Part shown: positions 7,549 to 16,078 of the stretch, in pieces
How the letters are laid out: the number at the start of each line of letters is the position of its first letter
Numbering within the stretch: the stretch's first letter is position 1
Origin: Nitrospinaceae bacterium
GTDB taxonomy: Bacteria > Nitrospinota > Nitrospinia > Nitrospinales > VA-1
Reading direction: 5' to 3'
Assembly: GCA_029261595.1 (NCBI GenBank)
Contig: JAJDAZ010000002.1
Coordinates: 62,001 to 126,000 of the forward strand
Length of the DNA: 64,000 nt
Program-made: the position numbers and the translations under genes
Notes under the pieces: generated by a model
Seen by the model: only the letters and a program-made list of their open reading frames with translations
Told to the model about the DNA's origin: nothing
Databases searched by the model: none

Positions 7549-8551
7549 AGGAAGCTCCAAATATTAGTCCGTAATTCGGGACCAGGTTCACCTCGTTCAC
7601 TCGTTGGTAAATGGGTATTTGAACATGAGTATAAAAAGATAGATTGTCTGTGGCGGCCAGAGTGACTCCTGGCGTGAAATTTACAAATTCACCTCCGGTG
7701 CTTGGCACCGGTGTGCCAATAAACTCATCGCGCCTGGAAATCCTCGCGTTGATCTGGGCGCTGATGCTGACGATGGTCGATAGAGCGAAGATCATGCCTC
7801 CGTCAATGGTTGTGGTTTCTCCGAAAAGATAATCCAGGTCATTGTCGGTGGTGAATCGATGGGTCACGGATGTGAAAAGATCCAGTCGGCTGGGAATGAG
7901 AGAGAAAATATAAAGCCCGGTCAGGACAGCGTCGTAAGAACCCGTGCCGGGCATTAAGGTGGGTTCGTTGATCCCACCTTCGTTGTCCAGTAACTTGTAT
8001 TCCCCGGTGGCAAATTTTACCCCCGCTCCCAGGACGAACTGGTGCTTCAAGGTCTGCAACAGGGCGTATTTTAGTAACACCGTGATATCCCCAAACCCTT
8101 CCGTTCCATCGACTTTATTGAATTCACCTGCAGGGGTGGATGGTGTTACTTCATCGTCGTGCTCGTGATAACGGTCGTTACGAAAAGGCACGTTCATGGT
8201 CGCCGTTAGTTTTTCAGTGATGCCATAACTGACATCAATCTGGGTGAGTTGATTGATCGTCCTTATTTCCCGGTGGTGATCGAGTTCCAATTCCCTGCCT
8301 TCAAAATCCACTTTGGGCACCAGAACTTCCGAGGCATCGCCGGAGCCCCTCTGCTTGTCTTCCTGAAGGATGTAGCGGTGAGATATATCAAAAACAAATC
8401 TTCCCTTATTGGTGACACCCGCCTGGGTGCCTCTTATCAAAGAGCAGTTTGCGCCTCCACATGCGGCTTCGGCGAATGAAATTAAAGTCAGAAGAAATAA
8501 AAAGCTTAAGAAAACCACAAAAATCCTGTTCAAAGGTAACATGCGTTGCAT
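7529..8551 (-). CDS. Outer-membrane beta-barrel, phenol-degradation MetA-like
   Basis: 340 residues, with GGAG nine bases before the ATG. A signal peptide of about 29 residues ends at SFAEA. The mature N-terminus has a paired-cysteine segment, ACGGANC. The rest consists of alternating amphipathic strands rich in aromatic and glycine residues (ITEKLTATMNVPF, FGDITVLLKYALL, FVLGAGVKFATGEY), as in the MetA_phenol_deg transporter-like barrel family. The C-terminus approximates an outer-membrane sorting strand. The substrate is unknown. The His-rich exported protein upstream and TlpA downstream suggest metal or redox handling at the cell envelope (inference). Confidence 0.75.
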   Translation of the reverse strand: MQRMLPLNRIFVVFLSFLFLLTLISFAEAACGGANCSLIRGTQAGVTNKGRFVFDISHRYILQEDKQRGSGDASEVLVPKVDFEGRELELDHHREIRTINQLTQIDVSYGITEKLTATMNVPFRNDRYHEHDDEVTPSTPAGEFNKVDGTEGFGDITVLLKYALLQTLKHQFVLGAGVKFATGEYKLLDNEGGINEPTLMPGTGSYDAVLTGLYIFSLIPSRLDLFTSVTHRFTTDNDLDYLFGETTTIDGGMIFALSTIVSISAQINARISRRDEFIGTPVPSTGGEFVNFTPGVTLAATDNLSFYTHVQIPIYQRVNEVNLVPNYGLIFGASYGFDAL

Positions 8552-8677
8552 GATAAATTCTCCAATAATAGCAATTAGAGTTCGCAGGCCAGGACATATT
8601 TCGTGCAGGGTTTATAGGCGAGAAACCTGCCAGGCCTCAGCGAACCGGAATAGAAAAAATAAAACGGATGTGGATTG

Positions 8678-9133
8678 CTATTGCAGAGACTTTGGGGGAT
8701 GCTTCGGGGAATTCAGGGGCGGGTCGTCGTAGGCGACGGGCAAGGAAGACAAGGCGCTGACATTGTCGGGAAAGCCCAAGTTCCATCTGCCTTCCATCAA
8801 AGCCTGATGATAATCAAAGCCGGTATTGACGGGAAGGGATTTGACCGGGCTGCCGTTACAATCCGGGCCGATTGCGCATTGTTTTGGGTCCGCCATTTCC
8901 TTTCTACTGTGCTTGTGCGGACAGGGCATCAGAGAACGATGCTTGTGCATGGGGCAGTAAAACTTGCTCCCTGCAGAGGATTCTGCATTGTGTTGATGTC
9001 CCTTGGGGGAAGCAACCATGTGTTTGTGCGAATGGTCCGAGGGATGGGCCGAAGAGTTTGGCACAGGACCGCCCATCCAGCAAAACAGCACCCCTGTCGC
9101 CAACACAAATAGAATTTTTCTGATTCGAGGCAT
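8678..9133 (-). CDS. His- and Cys-rich exported protein, possible metal binder
   Basis: 151 residues from the ATG at 9133 (a TTG at 9154 is the alternative). The N-terminus is a signal peptide or lipoprotein-like anchor (ILFVLATGVLFCWMGG). The mature part carries histidine clusters (HPSDHSHKHM, KGHQHN) and a segment with alternating Cys and His (FYCPMHKHRS, MPCPHKHSRK), consistent with metal coordination. The C-terminal third is proline-rich. First gene of the unit with the beta-barrel and TlpA genes. No family name can be given with confidence, and the metal, if any, is unknown. Confidence 0.65.
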   Translation of the reverse strand: MPRIRKILFVLATGVLFCWMGGPVPNSSAHPSDHSHKHMVASPKGHQHNAESSAGSKFYCPMHKHRSLMPCPHKHSRKEMADPKQCAIGPDCNGSPVKSLPVNTGFDYHQALMEGRWNLGFPDNVSALSSLPVAYDDPPLNSPKHPPKSLQ

Positions 9134-9273
9134 ATAAACACAACCAACAGGCAAAACAAGCCCATAGGGTCCTAATTCAGGATTCTTGTATTTACGGAGC
9201 CTAAGTTATTTCTCTGGGGGAATCAAGTTTTATTGAAGAGTATCCGAATGACGATGGCAGGGAACTTGGTGGG

Positions 9274-10260
9274 CTACTTCATAGAGGAGGCGAAGGCTTT
9301 GATAAAGTTGAGCAAGGTTGTTGGATTGAAATGGCCGGGCATTTTGTTTTTCATTTCCACCAGGGTTTCAAAAGTGGACCGGGGTTCCCGGTGTTCGCGA
9401 TTGCAAATCAGTGCGTTGAAGACATCTGTGATGGCGCACACCTGAGCGGGAAACGAAATTTTTTCCCCGGCCATCCTAAAGGGATAGCCTGTTCCATCGT
9501 ATTTTTCGTGATGTTCTGCGGCCATCAATAAAATGTTCTGACTGTAACATTTCATGTCATTCAATATTTTCCGGCTGGCGCTCGGGTGTTTTCGGATGTG
9601 CTGCCAATCCTCCTTCGAAAGCTCTTCCTTTTTTTTCAGCACGCCAAGGGGGATGTTTTTTTTGCCGATATCGTAAAGCATTCCGCCGAGGCCAAGCTCC
9701 CTGGTTTCGGCGGGACTCAGTTTTAATTGAAGCGCAAAAAATATGTTCAGAAACCCTGCATTCGCACAATGTGAAGAGTGGGTGTTTTCATTGCTGATGA
9801 TTTTAAAAACACTCCCGGCGCCTAATTTTCCTTGAGACATACACAATTGCATAATTTCCACCACTTCCTTCAAACTCCGCAGGATTCTCGTGGACCCGAT
9901 GCTGTCAAAATATTCCTGAAGAATTCGATAACTCACCTGATAAACGTCTGCCAAAACATTTTCATAGGGTTCTTGCCTTTCCAGAGCCTGGCGAAGATTG
10001 ACGATCAAAAAATCATTGTAGTAATGAATCAGGTCATTTTCGTGGATATATAAGGATTGACTGTCCTCGGCCCCCACCAAGTTGCGGATTTTTTCCCTGG
10101 TTTCAGGGTCATAAGTGCCAAACTTTAAAAATCGAGGGCTTTCTCCACCATTGGAGGCTTTATAAAAGAGTTCAAATCCCAATTGTGGGCCGTCCTGCCA
10201 CGCTTTATTGAGAAAATCACGATTGATTTCGCGGTAATAGTCGGCAATAGAACTTGTCAT
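9274..10260 (-). CDS. HD-GYP-related protein with altered HD motif
   Basis: 328 residues, with AGGAAATTC before the ATG. Residues 1-145 are a helical domain of unknown type. Residues 150-325 match the HD-GYP fold: a His pair near 161-164, MLYDIGKK near 194, RKHP near 223, then AEHHEKYDGTGYP at 248-260 with the full GYP signature. HD-GYP proteins hydrolyse cyclic di-GMP using a conserved HD pair. Here the histidine is tyrosine (Y196-D197), so metal binding and catalysis may be impaired and the protein may act as a c-di-GMP sensor. No receiver domain is present. Confidence 0.85.
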   Translation of the reverse strand: MTSSIADYYREINRDFLNKAWQDGPQLGFELFYKASNGGESPRFLKFGTYDPETREKIRNLVGAEDSQSLYIHENDLIHYYNDFLIVNLRQALERQEPYENVLADVYQVSYRILQEYFDSIGSTRILRSLKEVVEIMQLCMSQGKLGAGSVFKIISNENTHSSHCANAGFLNIFFALQLKLSPAETRELGLGGMLYDIGKKNIPLGVLKKKEELSKEDWQHIRKHPSASRKILNDMKCYSQNILLMAAEHHEKYDGTGYPFRMAGEKISFPAQVCAITDVFNALICNREHREPRSTFETLVEMKNKMPGHFNPTTLLNFIKAFASSMK

Positions 10261-10564
10261 GAATTTCCTATGAGAGCATTTGCATTGAAAAACCGGGTTT
10301 TTTAAAAAGTTTCCCCTTTTTGGGGCGGTGATAAAGCATATCTTTAGAATTTTAGATTAACTTGTAAGACCTTAAAAGTCAATGTATTATGTGGTGTACA
10401 TGAGTTGTGTATATAATGCCCTTTACGTCCAAACGGAAAGGTTTCTTTAATGGAATCTGGCCACTTGATGAAATAATATGTTTAAATAGCACCGCCTAAA
10501 TCAGGATGAGGCGATATCGGGTCCGATTTTAATTGAAAACTCAAATTCCGGGAGATGCTTAAAG
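10261..10564. other. Divergent intergenic region upstream of gpmA
   Basis: No gene seen. A TATAAT hexamer at 10412-10417 on the plus strand could be a -10 box for gpmA, but the expected -35 position (around 10389) does not match TTGACA. A CCCC-TTTTT-GGGG mini-hairpin lies near 10315. The gpmA ribosome-binding site is GGGAGA near 10550. Confidence 0.4.
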
Positions 10565-11314
10565 ATGTTGAAACTGGTTCTGCTCCGTCACGGTCAAAGT
10601 CAATGGAACCTGGAAAACCGTTTTACCGGTTGGAAGGACGTGGATCTCACGCCACAGGGCGAGCAGGAAGCGCAAGAGGCCGCCAAACTACTACTGGAAG
10701 GCGGGTTTACCTTCGACATTGTCTACACCTCCCTTCTCAAACGGGCGATCCGCACCCTTTGGATTGCTTTGGACAATATGGATAGAATGTGGGTTCCCGT
10801 GGTTCGTTCCTGGCGGCTGAATGAACGTCATTATGGTGCGCTTCAGGGACTTAATAAATCCGAGACGGTGGACAAACACGGGGCCGAACAGGTCCTCATA
10901 TGGCGGCGCAGTTATTCGATACAACCGCCCGCCCTCGAAGAAGGGGATGAACGGCTCCCCGATAACGACCCCCGCTATTCGGATCTGGCAAAGGAAGATC
11001 TGCCCCGAGCCGAGGCCCTGAACGATACGGTGAAGCGGTTTCTGCCTTTCTGGTTCGAGGAAATCGTGCCGGTATTGAAGGAGCAAAAGAAAGTTTTGAT
11101 CTGTGCCCACGGCAACAGCTTGCGGGCTCTGGTCAAGCACCTGGATGGCGTCAGCGAGGAGGAGATTGTGAATCTCAACATTCCCACGGGAATTCCCCTG
11201 GTGTATGAACTGGATGAGGAATTAAAACCGATCCGGCATTATTATCTGGGCGACCCGGAAGCCGCGAAAAAAGCCGCAGAGCAAGTGGCCCAACAGGCCA
11301 AAGGCGGAAAGTGA
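10565..11314 (+). CDS. gpmA: 2,3-bisphosphoglycerate-dependent phosphoglycerate mutase
   Basis: 249 residues, the typical length of dPGM. The N-terminal [20 protein letters not shown] holds the phosphohistidine RHG motif. [12 protein letters not shown] and [15 protein letters not shown] supply the other active-site elements. It interconverts 3- and 2-phosphoglycerate in cytosolic glycolysis and gluconeogenesis. The start ATG has GGGAGA about nine bases upstream; an out-of-frame ATG at 10555 lies just before it. The C-terminus is alanine-rich. It appears monocistronic. Confidence 0.96.
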   Translation: MLKLVLLRHGQSQWNLENRFTGWKDVDLTPQGEQEAQEAAKLLLEGGFTFDIVYTSLLKRAIRTLWIALDNMDRMWVPVVRSWRLNERHYGALQGLNKSETVDKHGAEQVLIWRRSYSIQPPALEEGDERLPDNDPRYSDLAKEDLPRAEALNDTVKRFLPFWFEEIVPVLKEQKKVLICAHGNSLRALVKHLDGVSEEEIVNLNIPTGIPLVYELDEELKPIRHYYLGDPEAAKKAAEQVAQQAKGGK

Positions 11315-11725
11315 GAAGCTGTCCCGATCTTCTGATATGAGTTGGAGGGAGGGACGAAGCAGGAATTAGAGAACAAACGACCCACCAGTTTTAACGGGGA
11401 ATACCACCCACGAATAAATATCCCTCCCTTCCTAAAATTTAAGAACCCCCCATTTTCGAGGACTTATTTTACAGTCAGCAGGTAAGTCGATTTCTGTTTC
11501 TATTCGTAACAAATTTTTTTTTGCCGGACCCCAACCGGGGAACCTTATTCCGATTTTTCTGAACATCTTGGTTTTTTATTCGATGATCGAAATTTGAGGG
11601 TTTGTGAAATGAAGATCGAGGGGAGAAGAATGATCGATAACCCGGATTTCTGAGGAGAATGACGGAGGGGGTTTTATGGGTTGCCGGATGAAAATTTTTG
11701 AGAACCCACGGATGAAACCCTGCAA
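11315..11725. other. Intergenic region between convergent gpmA and phoR
   Basis: About 410 bases without a supported gene. An 84-codon minus-strand frame at 11475-11729 lacks protein-like composition and a ribosome-binding site. A CCCC-AACC-GGGG element occurs near 11528 but no clear T-tract terminator. It may hold decayed sequence. Confidence 0.4.
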
Positions 11726-13498
11726 TCAAATCTTGGGGAGATGGATGGAAAACACGCTCCCCTTGCCCAAAACACTTTCGGCGCGGACATGACCTTGATG
11801 TACCTGGGCGATGTGTTTGACGATGGCAAGGCCCAACCCGGTCCCTCCCAGGTCCCGGCTTCGGGCCTTATCGACCCGGTAAAACCGTTCGAACAGGCGG
11901 GGTAAATGTTCCTTGCCGATCCCGAATCCCCAGTCCCGAACCAGAATCACGATTTCATTGCCTTGCGGTTCCGCCGAGACCCTCACCCGCTTTTCAGAGC
12001 CGCTGTATTTGATGGCGTTGTCCACCAGATTGATGACCGCCTGCTCCAATAATTGCGGGTTGATTTTTGCCTGCAAACTGGCATCGCAATTCAACTCGAT
12101 GGTTGCATTGTGTTTGGTGGCCCGGTCCTGGCAGGCTTCAATGGAAGACTGCAGCACACCTTTCAATCCGTTTTTCTCCAGGGTGATCGCAAAACGACCG
12201 GAGTCATGCTCCAGCCGGGATAAACTGAGAAGATCATCGATGATGGCATTCAACCGATCGACCTGCCGCGCGATGATTTCCAGAAAGCGTGAAGCGTCCT
12301 CCGGGTTGTTGATCGCGCCTGCCAGAAGGGTTTCGACAAACCCCTTGATCGAAGTGATGGGCGTCTTGATTTCATGAGAAACATTGGCGACGAAATCCCG
12401 GCGCATGTTTTCCAGTTGCCTGAGGCGGGTCACGTCGTTCAAAACAATCACCGCGCCGATGTTGTTGTCGCTGGCGTCTTTTAATACGGCTCCCCGCGCC
12501 TGCAGGTGTCGTTCGCGGACGCCTCCCATGACAAAATCCGTCTCCACCACTTCGGAGCTGTTGAGAGCCTTTTTAACGAATTTCTGAAGGTCGTTATTTC
12601 TCACCACCGCCTGAATATGTTTTCTTTTGGATTTTTTAGGGTCCACCCCGATCAAATCCGCCGCCGCCTGGTTCATGCTGATGAACCGCTCCGCCGCGTC
12701 CACCGCGAATACGCCTTCGATCATGCTGAACAGGATGGCTTCCCGCTCGTTTCTCTCCTCGGTCACGCTACGGATACGCCAATCCAGTTGATGCGCCATT
12801 TTGTTGAGAGCATCCGCCAACCCGGAAATTTCGAATGAATCCGTCGCTGAAATTTTTCGGGTCAAATCTCCGTGAGCGAATTCTTCAGCGGCGCGTTTCA
12901 TGCCTTCCAAAGGCCGGCTGATGCGCCTGGAAACCACGAGACTGATGAGAGCGGCCAAAAGGGCGATCACCAACCCGGCCCAGGCGATCTTGATTTCAAT
13001 CGAACGCAGGGCGTCGTCAATGAACGTGATCGGAAGGGACGTCCTGACGATTCCCGAGACTTTCCCCTTCTTGAAAACAGGAACGGCCAGATAAATCAAT
13101 TTTTCATTGATCGTGTGGCTGTACCGGGTGGATTTTCCAACATTGCCTGAAAGGGCTATTTTTATTTCCGGGCGGCCCGCGTGATTGTCCATTCGGGCGG
13201 GGTCCTCATGAGAATCCCCCAGGACCAGACCCGCAGGGTCGATCAAAGTCACCCGCATGACGGCGCTTTTGCCGACTTCCTTGCTGAGGGTGTCGAGGGA
13301 GGAAATGTTTTCGGCGGATAAATTCTCTGCAACCAGGCGTTCTATCAGCCGCGCGCGAACTTCGAGATCCACGGTGATCCGGTTGTAATGAAAATCCCTG
13401 AGTGAATTGAGGGAATACCACCCAACCGCGCTCAAGACCGCCAGGGTGATCAACAGGTAGGTCGGGTAAAGTTGCCACAACAGGCGCCTTTTAATCAT
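11726..13498 (-). CDS. phoR: PhoR-type sensor histidine kinase
   Basis: 590 residues. The start is placed at the ATG overlapping the stop of the response regulator by 8 bases; the frame is open further upstream. An N-terminal membrane segment (about 11-31) and a second near 165-190 enclose a periplasmic sensor. HAMP, PAS (MIEGVFAVDAAERFI) and HisKA follow, with the phospho-acceptor box DFVANVSHEIKTPITSIKG. HATPase_c has N, G1 and G2 boxes (NLVDNAIKYS, DWGFGIG, GGTGLGLAIVKH). The order and pairing with PhoB match phosphate-starvation kinases. The sensed signal is inferred; no pst genes are in the window. Confidence 0.9.
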   Translation of the reverse strand: MIKRRLLWQLYPTYLLITLAVLSAVGWYSLNSLRDFHYNRITVDLEVRARLIERLVAENLSAENISSLDTLSKEVGKSAVMRVTLIDPAGLVLGDSHEDPARMDNHAGRPEIKIALSGNVGKSTRYSHTINEKLIYLAVPVFKKGKVSGIVRTSLPITFIDDALRSIEIKIAWAGLVIALLAALISLVVSRRISRPLEGMKRAAEEFAHGDLTRKISATDSFEISGLADALNKMAHQLDWRIRSVTEERNEREAILFSMIEGVFAVDAAERFISMNQAAADLIGVDPKKSKRKHIQAVVRNNDLQKFVKKALNSSEVVETDFVMGGVRERHLQARGAVLKDASDNNIGAVIVLNDVTRLRQLENMRRDFVANVSHEIKTPITSIKGFVETLLAGAINNPEDASRFLEIIARQVDRLNAIIDDLLSLSRLEHDSGRFAITLEKNGLKGVLQSSIEACQDRATKHNATIELNCDASLQAKINPQLLEQAVINLVDNAIKYSGSEKRVRVSAEPQGNEIVILVRDWGFGIGKEHLPRLFERFYRVDKARSRDLGGTGLGLAIVKHIAQVHQGHVRAESVLGKGSVFSIHLPKI

Positions 13499-14189
13499 TG
13501 AAGGTTTCCTTGAACCGGTAGCCGACGCCGCGAACGGTCTCAATGCGGTCCGCCGCTTCTGTCAGCTTTTTGCGCAAACCCACGACCTGAAAATCGACGG
13601 AACGTTCGGTCACGGAATAACCGTCCCCGCGCACGGCTTCGACAATCTGACAACGGGTGAACACCCATCCGGGACGGCTCGCAAGATATTTTAGTATGCC
13701 GAATTCGGTGAAGGTCAGGGAAACGGGTTGATCATTCACCAGCACTTCATGGCGGCCGGGATGAATCACCAGATCTGGAAATCGCAAAACTTCTTCTTCC
13801 TTGGGAGGCTCGGTTTTGCTTCTACGAAGCACCGCACGGATCCGGGTCACAAAAACTTTCAGGTTAAAAGGTTTGGTCACGTAGTCATCGGCGCCCATTT
13901 CCAATCCGGCAACAATGTCCGACTCCTCTCCCTTAGCGGTGAGCATGATGATCGGGATATTCGCCGTGGCGGGATCTTTTTTCATCCTCCGGCAGACCTC
14001 CAATCCATCCACTCCTGGAAGCATCAAGTCCAGAACCACCAGGTCGGGACGCTGGGATTCAACTGCCTTCAACCCTTCTTCGCCAGAGTCCGCGGAAGTC
14101 ACCCGGTAGCCTTCTTTGGAAAGGTTGTACCGGACCAGCTCCTGGATATCTTTTTCATCTTCAACAATCAGAATGTTTTCTTCAGACAT
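13491..14189 (-). CDS. phoB: PhoB-type response regulator
   Basis: 232 residues. Receiver domain with acidic pocket (IVEDEKD), phospho-acceptor D54 in VVLDLMLPG, T in IIMLTAKGEE and K in YVTKPFN. The C-terminal winged-helix OmpR/PhoB domain includes LTFTEFGILKYLASRPGWVFTR and RSVDFQVVGLRKKL. It is transcribed ahead of phoR with an 8-base overlap, so the pair is translationally coupled. The annotation as PhoB rests on similarity and the PhoR-like partner. Confidence 0.9.
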   Translation of the reverse strand: MSEENILIVEDEKDIQELVRYNLSKEGYRVTSADSGEEGLKAVESQRPDLVVLDLMLPGVDGLEVCRRMKKDPATANIPIIMLTAKGEESDIVAGLEMGADDYVTKPFNLKVFVTRIRAVLRRSKTEPPKEEEVLRFPDLVIHPGRHEVLVNDQPVSLTFTEFGILKYLASRPGWVFTRCQIVEAVRGDGYSVTERSVDFQVVGLRKKLTEAADRIETVRGVGYRFKETFND

Positions 14190-14473
14190 GTTTCAACTCT
14201 TTTCTCATTGTTTTCTAATAAAAATTATCTTTTTAAAAAAGACCTATCCTATCAGACCGAGCCAGCATTAGGAATGTGTTAGAGAAGGGTGAGAATTTCA
14301 ACAGGATGTGATGCATTTATCATTTGTTCACAATTAGTATAAATTTTTTCCCGCAACCCCTTTGAACTGAATCTGTGGTTTTCTTTAAAAGAATTTATTG
14401 GCTGGTGAATTAACGCTTAATTGTAGTAAAATCAATGAGTTTCGAGTATCTCTTCTAATGTAAACGGAACCTC
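14190..14473. other. Divergent intergenic region, phoB / SprA-type gene
   Basis: AT-rich, with a poor promoter-like TAGTAAAAT near 14425 upstream of the plus-strand gene. I looked for direct repeats resembling a Pho box upstream of phoB and did not find a convincing one. Confidence 0.35.
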
Positions 14474-15307
14474 ATGGAAATTGAGATAATTCAGGGTCCC
14501 ACGATCATTCAAAAGGCCGTGGGTTCCACCTGCAAAGAATGCGAAGAGGATGAAGCGCAAAAAGAATTGCAGGAAAAAAAATTAGCCGAAACGGACAAGG
14601 TTTCCTTATCCGGAGAATCCCCACTTCAAACGGAAAACTCATCCGGTGGATCTCAGGGAAGCCTGGAAAACAGCGGCGAAAATGACAACGCCCCAGCCGC
14701 AAGTTCGGCGGGTCCACGAACGGAAGCGGAACTTTCTCCGGAAGAAAAGCAGGCGCTGGATGATCTCAAAGCCCGCGACCGGGAAGTCCGCGCCCATGAG
14801 CAGGCGCATTTGGCCGCCGCCGGGCCCTATGCCAAAGGTCCGCCCTCGTTTGAATTCCAAACCGGTCCCGATGGCCAATCCTACGCCGTCGGGGGAGAGG
14901 TACAGATCGACACGTCCCCGGTGCCGGGCAACCCGCAGGCGACGGTGGTCAAAGCCCAGACCATCAAACGCGCCGCAACCGCGCCCGCGAATCCTTCCGC
15001 GCAAGATCGTCAAGTAGCGTCCCAGGCCGCGCAAATGGAAGCCGAGGCGCGTCAAGAAATAAAAGAAGAACGCGCAGAAAAGCAGGAACAGACCTCAGGA
15101 GCCGGAACCTCCGGACAGGCAGAGCCCGTTGAAAAAACCGCTTCTTTCATTCAAAACACCCAACCGGCATCTGAAACCGCGTCCGCTGGGCAGGGAAGGG
15201 GGTCGTCAGCAATTTCAGACTCGAATCCGAGGCTGCAAAACCTCCTGCAGAATTTTGCTTCTTCCTCTACAGCGGATAAAGGTAACCTGCTGGACATTGT
15301 TTCCTGA
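14474..15307 (+). CDS. SprA-related putative metalloprotease (HExxH)
   Basis: 277 residues. The central conserved block contains LKARDREVRAHEQAHLAAAG, with the zinc-type motif HEQAH (H108, E109, H112), followed by GPPSFEFQTGPDGQSYAVGGEV and TVVKAQTIKRAATAP. This is the hallmark of the SprA-related / CJM1_0395 putative metalloprotease family. A CKEC pair sits at residues 20-23. Flanking regions are low-complexity, rich in Gln, Glu, Ser and Ala. No signal peptide. Substrate and role are unknown; peptidase activity is inferred from the motif only. Confidence 0.85.
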   Translation: MEIEIIQGPTIIQKAVGSTCKECEEDEAQKELQEKKLAETDKVSLSGESPLQTENSSGGSQGSLENSGENDNAPAASSAGPRTEAELSPEEKQALDDLKARDREVRAHEQAHLAAAGPYAKGPPSFEFQTGPDGQSYAVGGEVQIDTSPVPGNPQATVVKAQTIKRAATAPANPSAQDRQVASQAAQMEAEARQEIKEERAEKQEQTSGAGTSGQAEPVEKTASFIQNTQPASETASAGQGRGSSAISDSNPRLQNLLQNFASSSTADKGNLLDIVS

Positions 15308-15353
15308 AGACTGTTACGTCGGAGGGGGTGGCATTAGCGGGATGCTTATGAAG

Positions 15354-15989
15354 TCAGGTCTCCGGGTTTTCCTGCTCCTCTTCGTTGGTTGGCGCTTTTG
15401 GTTGGTTCGCAAGCCGGGTGATATGACTCCACAACTCTTTTCGGCCCTGACCATTTTTACTGGAGTACACGACGAGTTCTCCCATGTTCTCTCCGGCGCA
15501 AAAAGCTTGTTTTATTTTCCGGGTCTGCTTGCTTCGTTCCCCGGCGGAGAGTTTGTCGGATTTCGTTGCCACCAGGATGTAGCGAATGTTGTTGGCGTCG
15601 AGCCATTCTTTTAATTCCAGATCTAATTGGGTGGGGTCGCGCCTGAGATCCACGATAAATATCAAAGCGGTCAGGGATTCCCGCTTGAGAACGTATTGTT
15701 CGATCATGCTTTGCCATTTGCGTTGAACGGATGCTGGAACCTTGGCGTACCCGTAACCGGGGAGGTCGGTGAAGATCAGATTTTCGTTGATCTCGAAAAA
15801 ATTGATTTGCTGGGTTTTTCCGGGCGTGGCGCTGGTCCGCACCAGTTTTTTGCGGTTGAGCAGGGATCGGAGTAGAGAGGATTTTCCGACATTGGACCGG
15901 CCCGCAAAGGCAAATTCCGGATGGGGTACACGGGGATATTGTTTGGCGGAAACCGCACCGGTCAAAAATTCTGCTGAATTAATTTTCAT
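15354..15989 (-). CDS. engB: Ribosome-biogenesis GTPase EngB/YsxC
   Basis: 211 residues, the normal family length. Shows G1 GRSNVGKSSLL, G3 DLPGYGYAK and G4 ATKSDKL in the expected order, with the typical N-terminus (AEFLTGAVSAKQYPRVPHPEFAFAGR). It is a cytosolic GTPase required for assembly of the large ribosomal subunit. The C-terminus is extended by a Glu-rich tail. No strong ribosome-binding site is visible. The gene converges with the SprA-related gene. Confidence 0.95.
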   Translation of the reverse strand: MKINSAEFLTGAVSAKQYPRVPHPEFAFAGRSNVGKSSLLRSLLNRKKLVRTSATPGKTQQINFFEINENLIFTDLPGYGYAKVPASVQRKWQSMIEQYVLKRESLTALIFIVDLRRDPTQLDLELKEWLDANNIRYILVATKSDKLSAGERSKQTRKIKQAFCAGENMGELVVYSSKNGQGRKELWSHITRLANQPKAPTNEEEQENPET

Positions 15990-16022
15990 GATGACGTATT
16001 AAAAATTCATTATGGATTGTGA

Positions 16023-16078
16023 TCCAGCCCTCAGGCGGGTCGCGCGTTAATATTTCGTCCAGAGGTACGCGGGTCATG
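16023..16078. repeat. REP/BIME-like palindrome pair around GCGTTAATAT
   Basis: Two imperfect palindromic arms (CCAGCCCTCAGGCGGG and GTCCAGAGGTACGCGGG) flank GCGTTAATAT at 16044-16053. The same spacer between two related palindromes occurs at 39232-39280, suggesting a dispersed element. Confidence 0.5.

Noticed and set aside
10412-10417. TATAAT as gpmA promoter
   Set aside because: The matching -35 region is poor, so it was mentioned but not listed as a promoter.
11475-11729. 84-codon minus-strand ORF downstream of phoR
   Set aside because: No ribosome-binding site, composition unlike a protein, and it overlaps the phoR 3' end; treated as non-coding.
14190-14473. Pho box upstream of phoB
   Set aside because: No convincing direct repeats; not reported as a feature.
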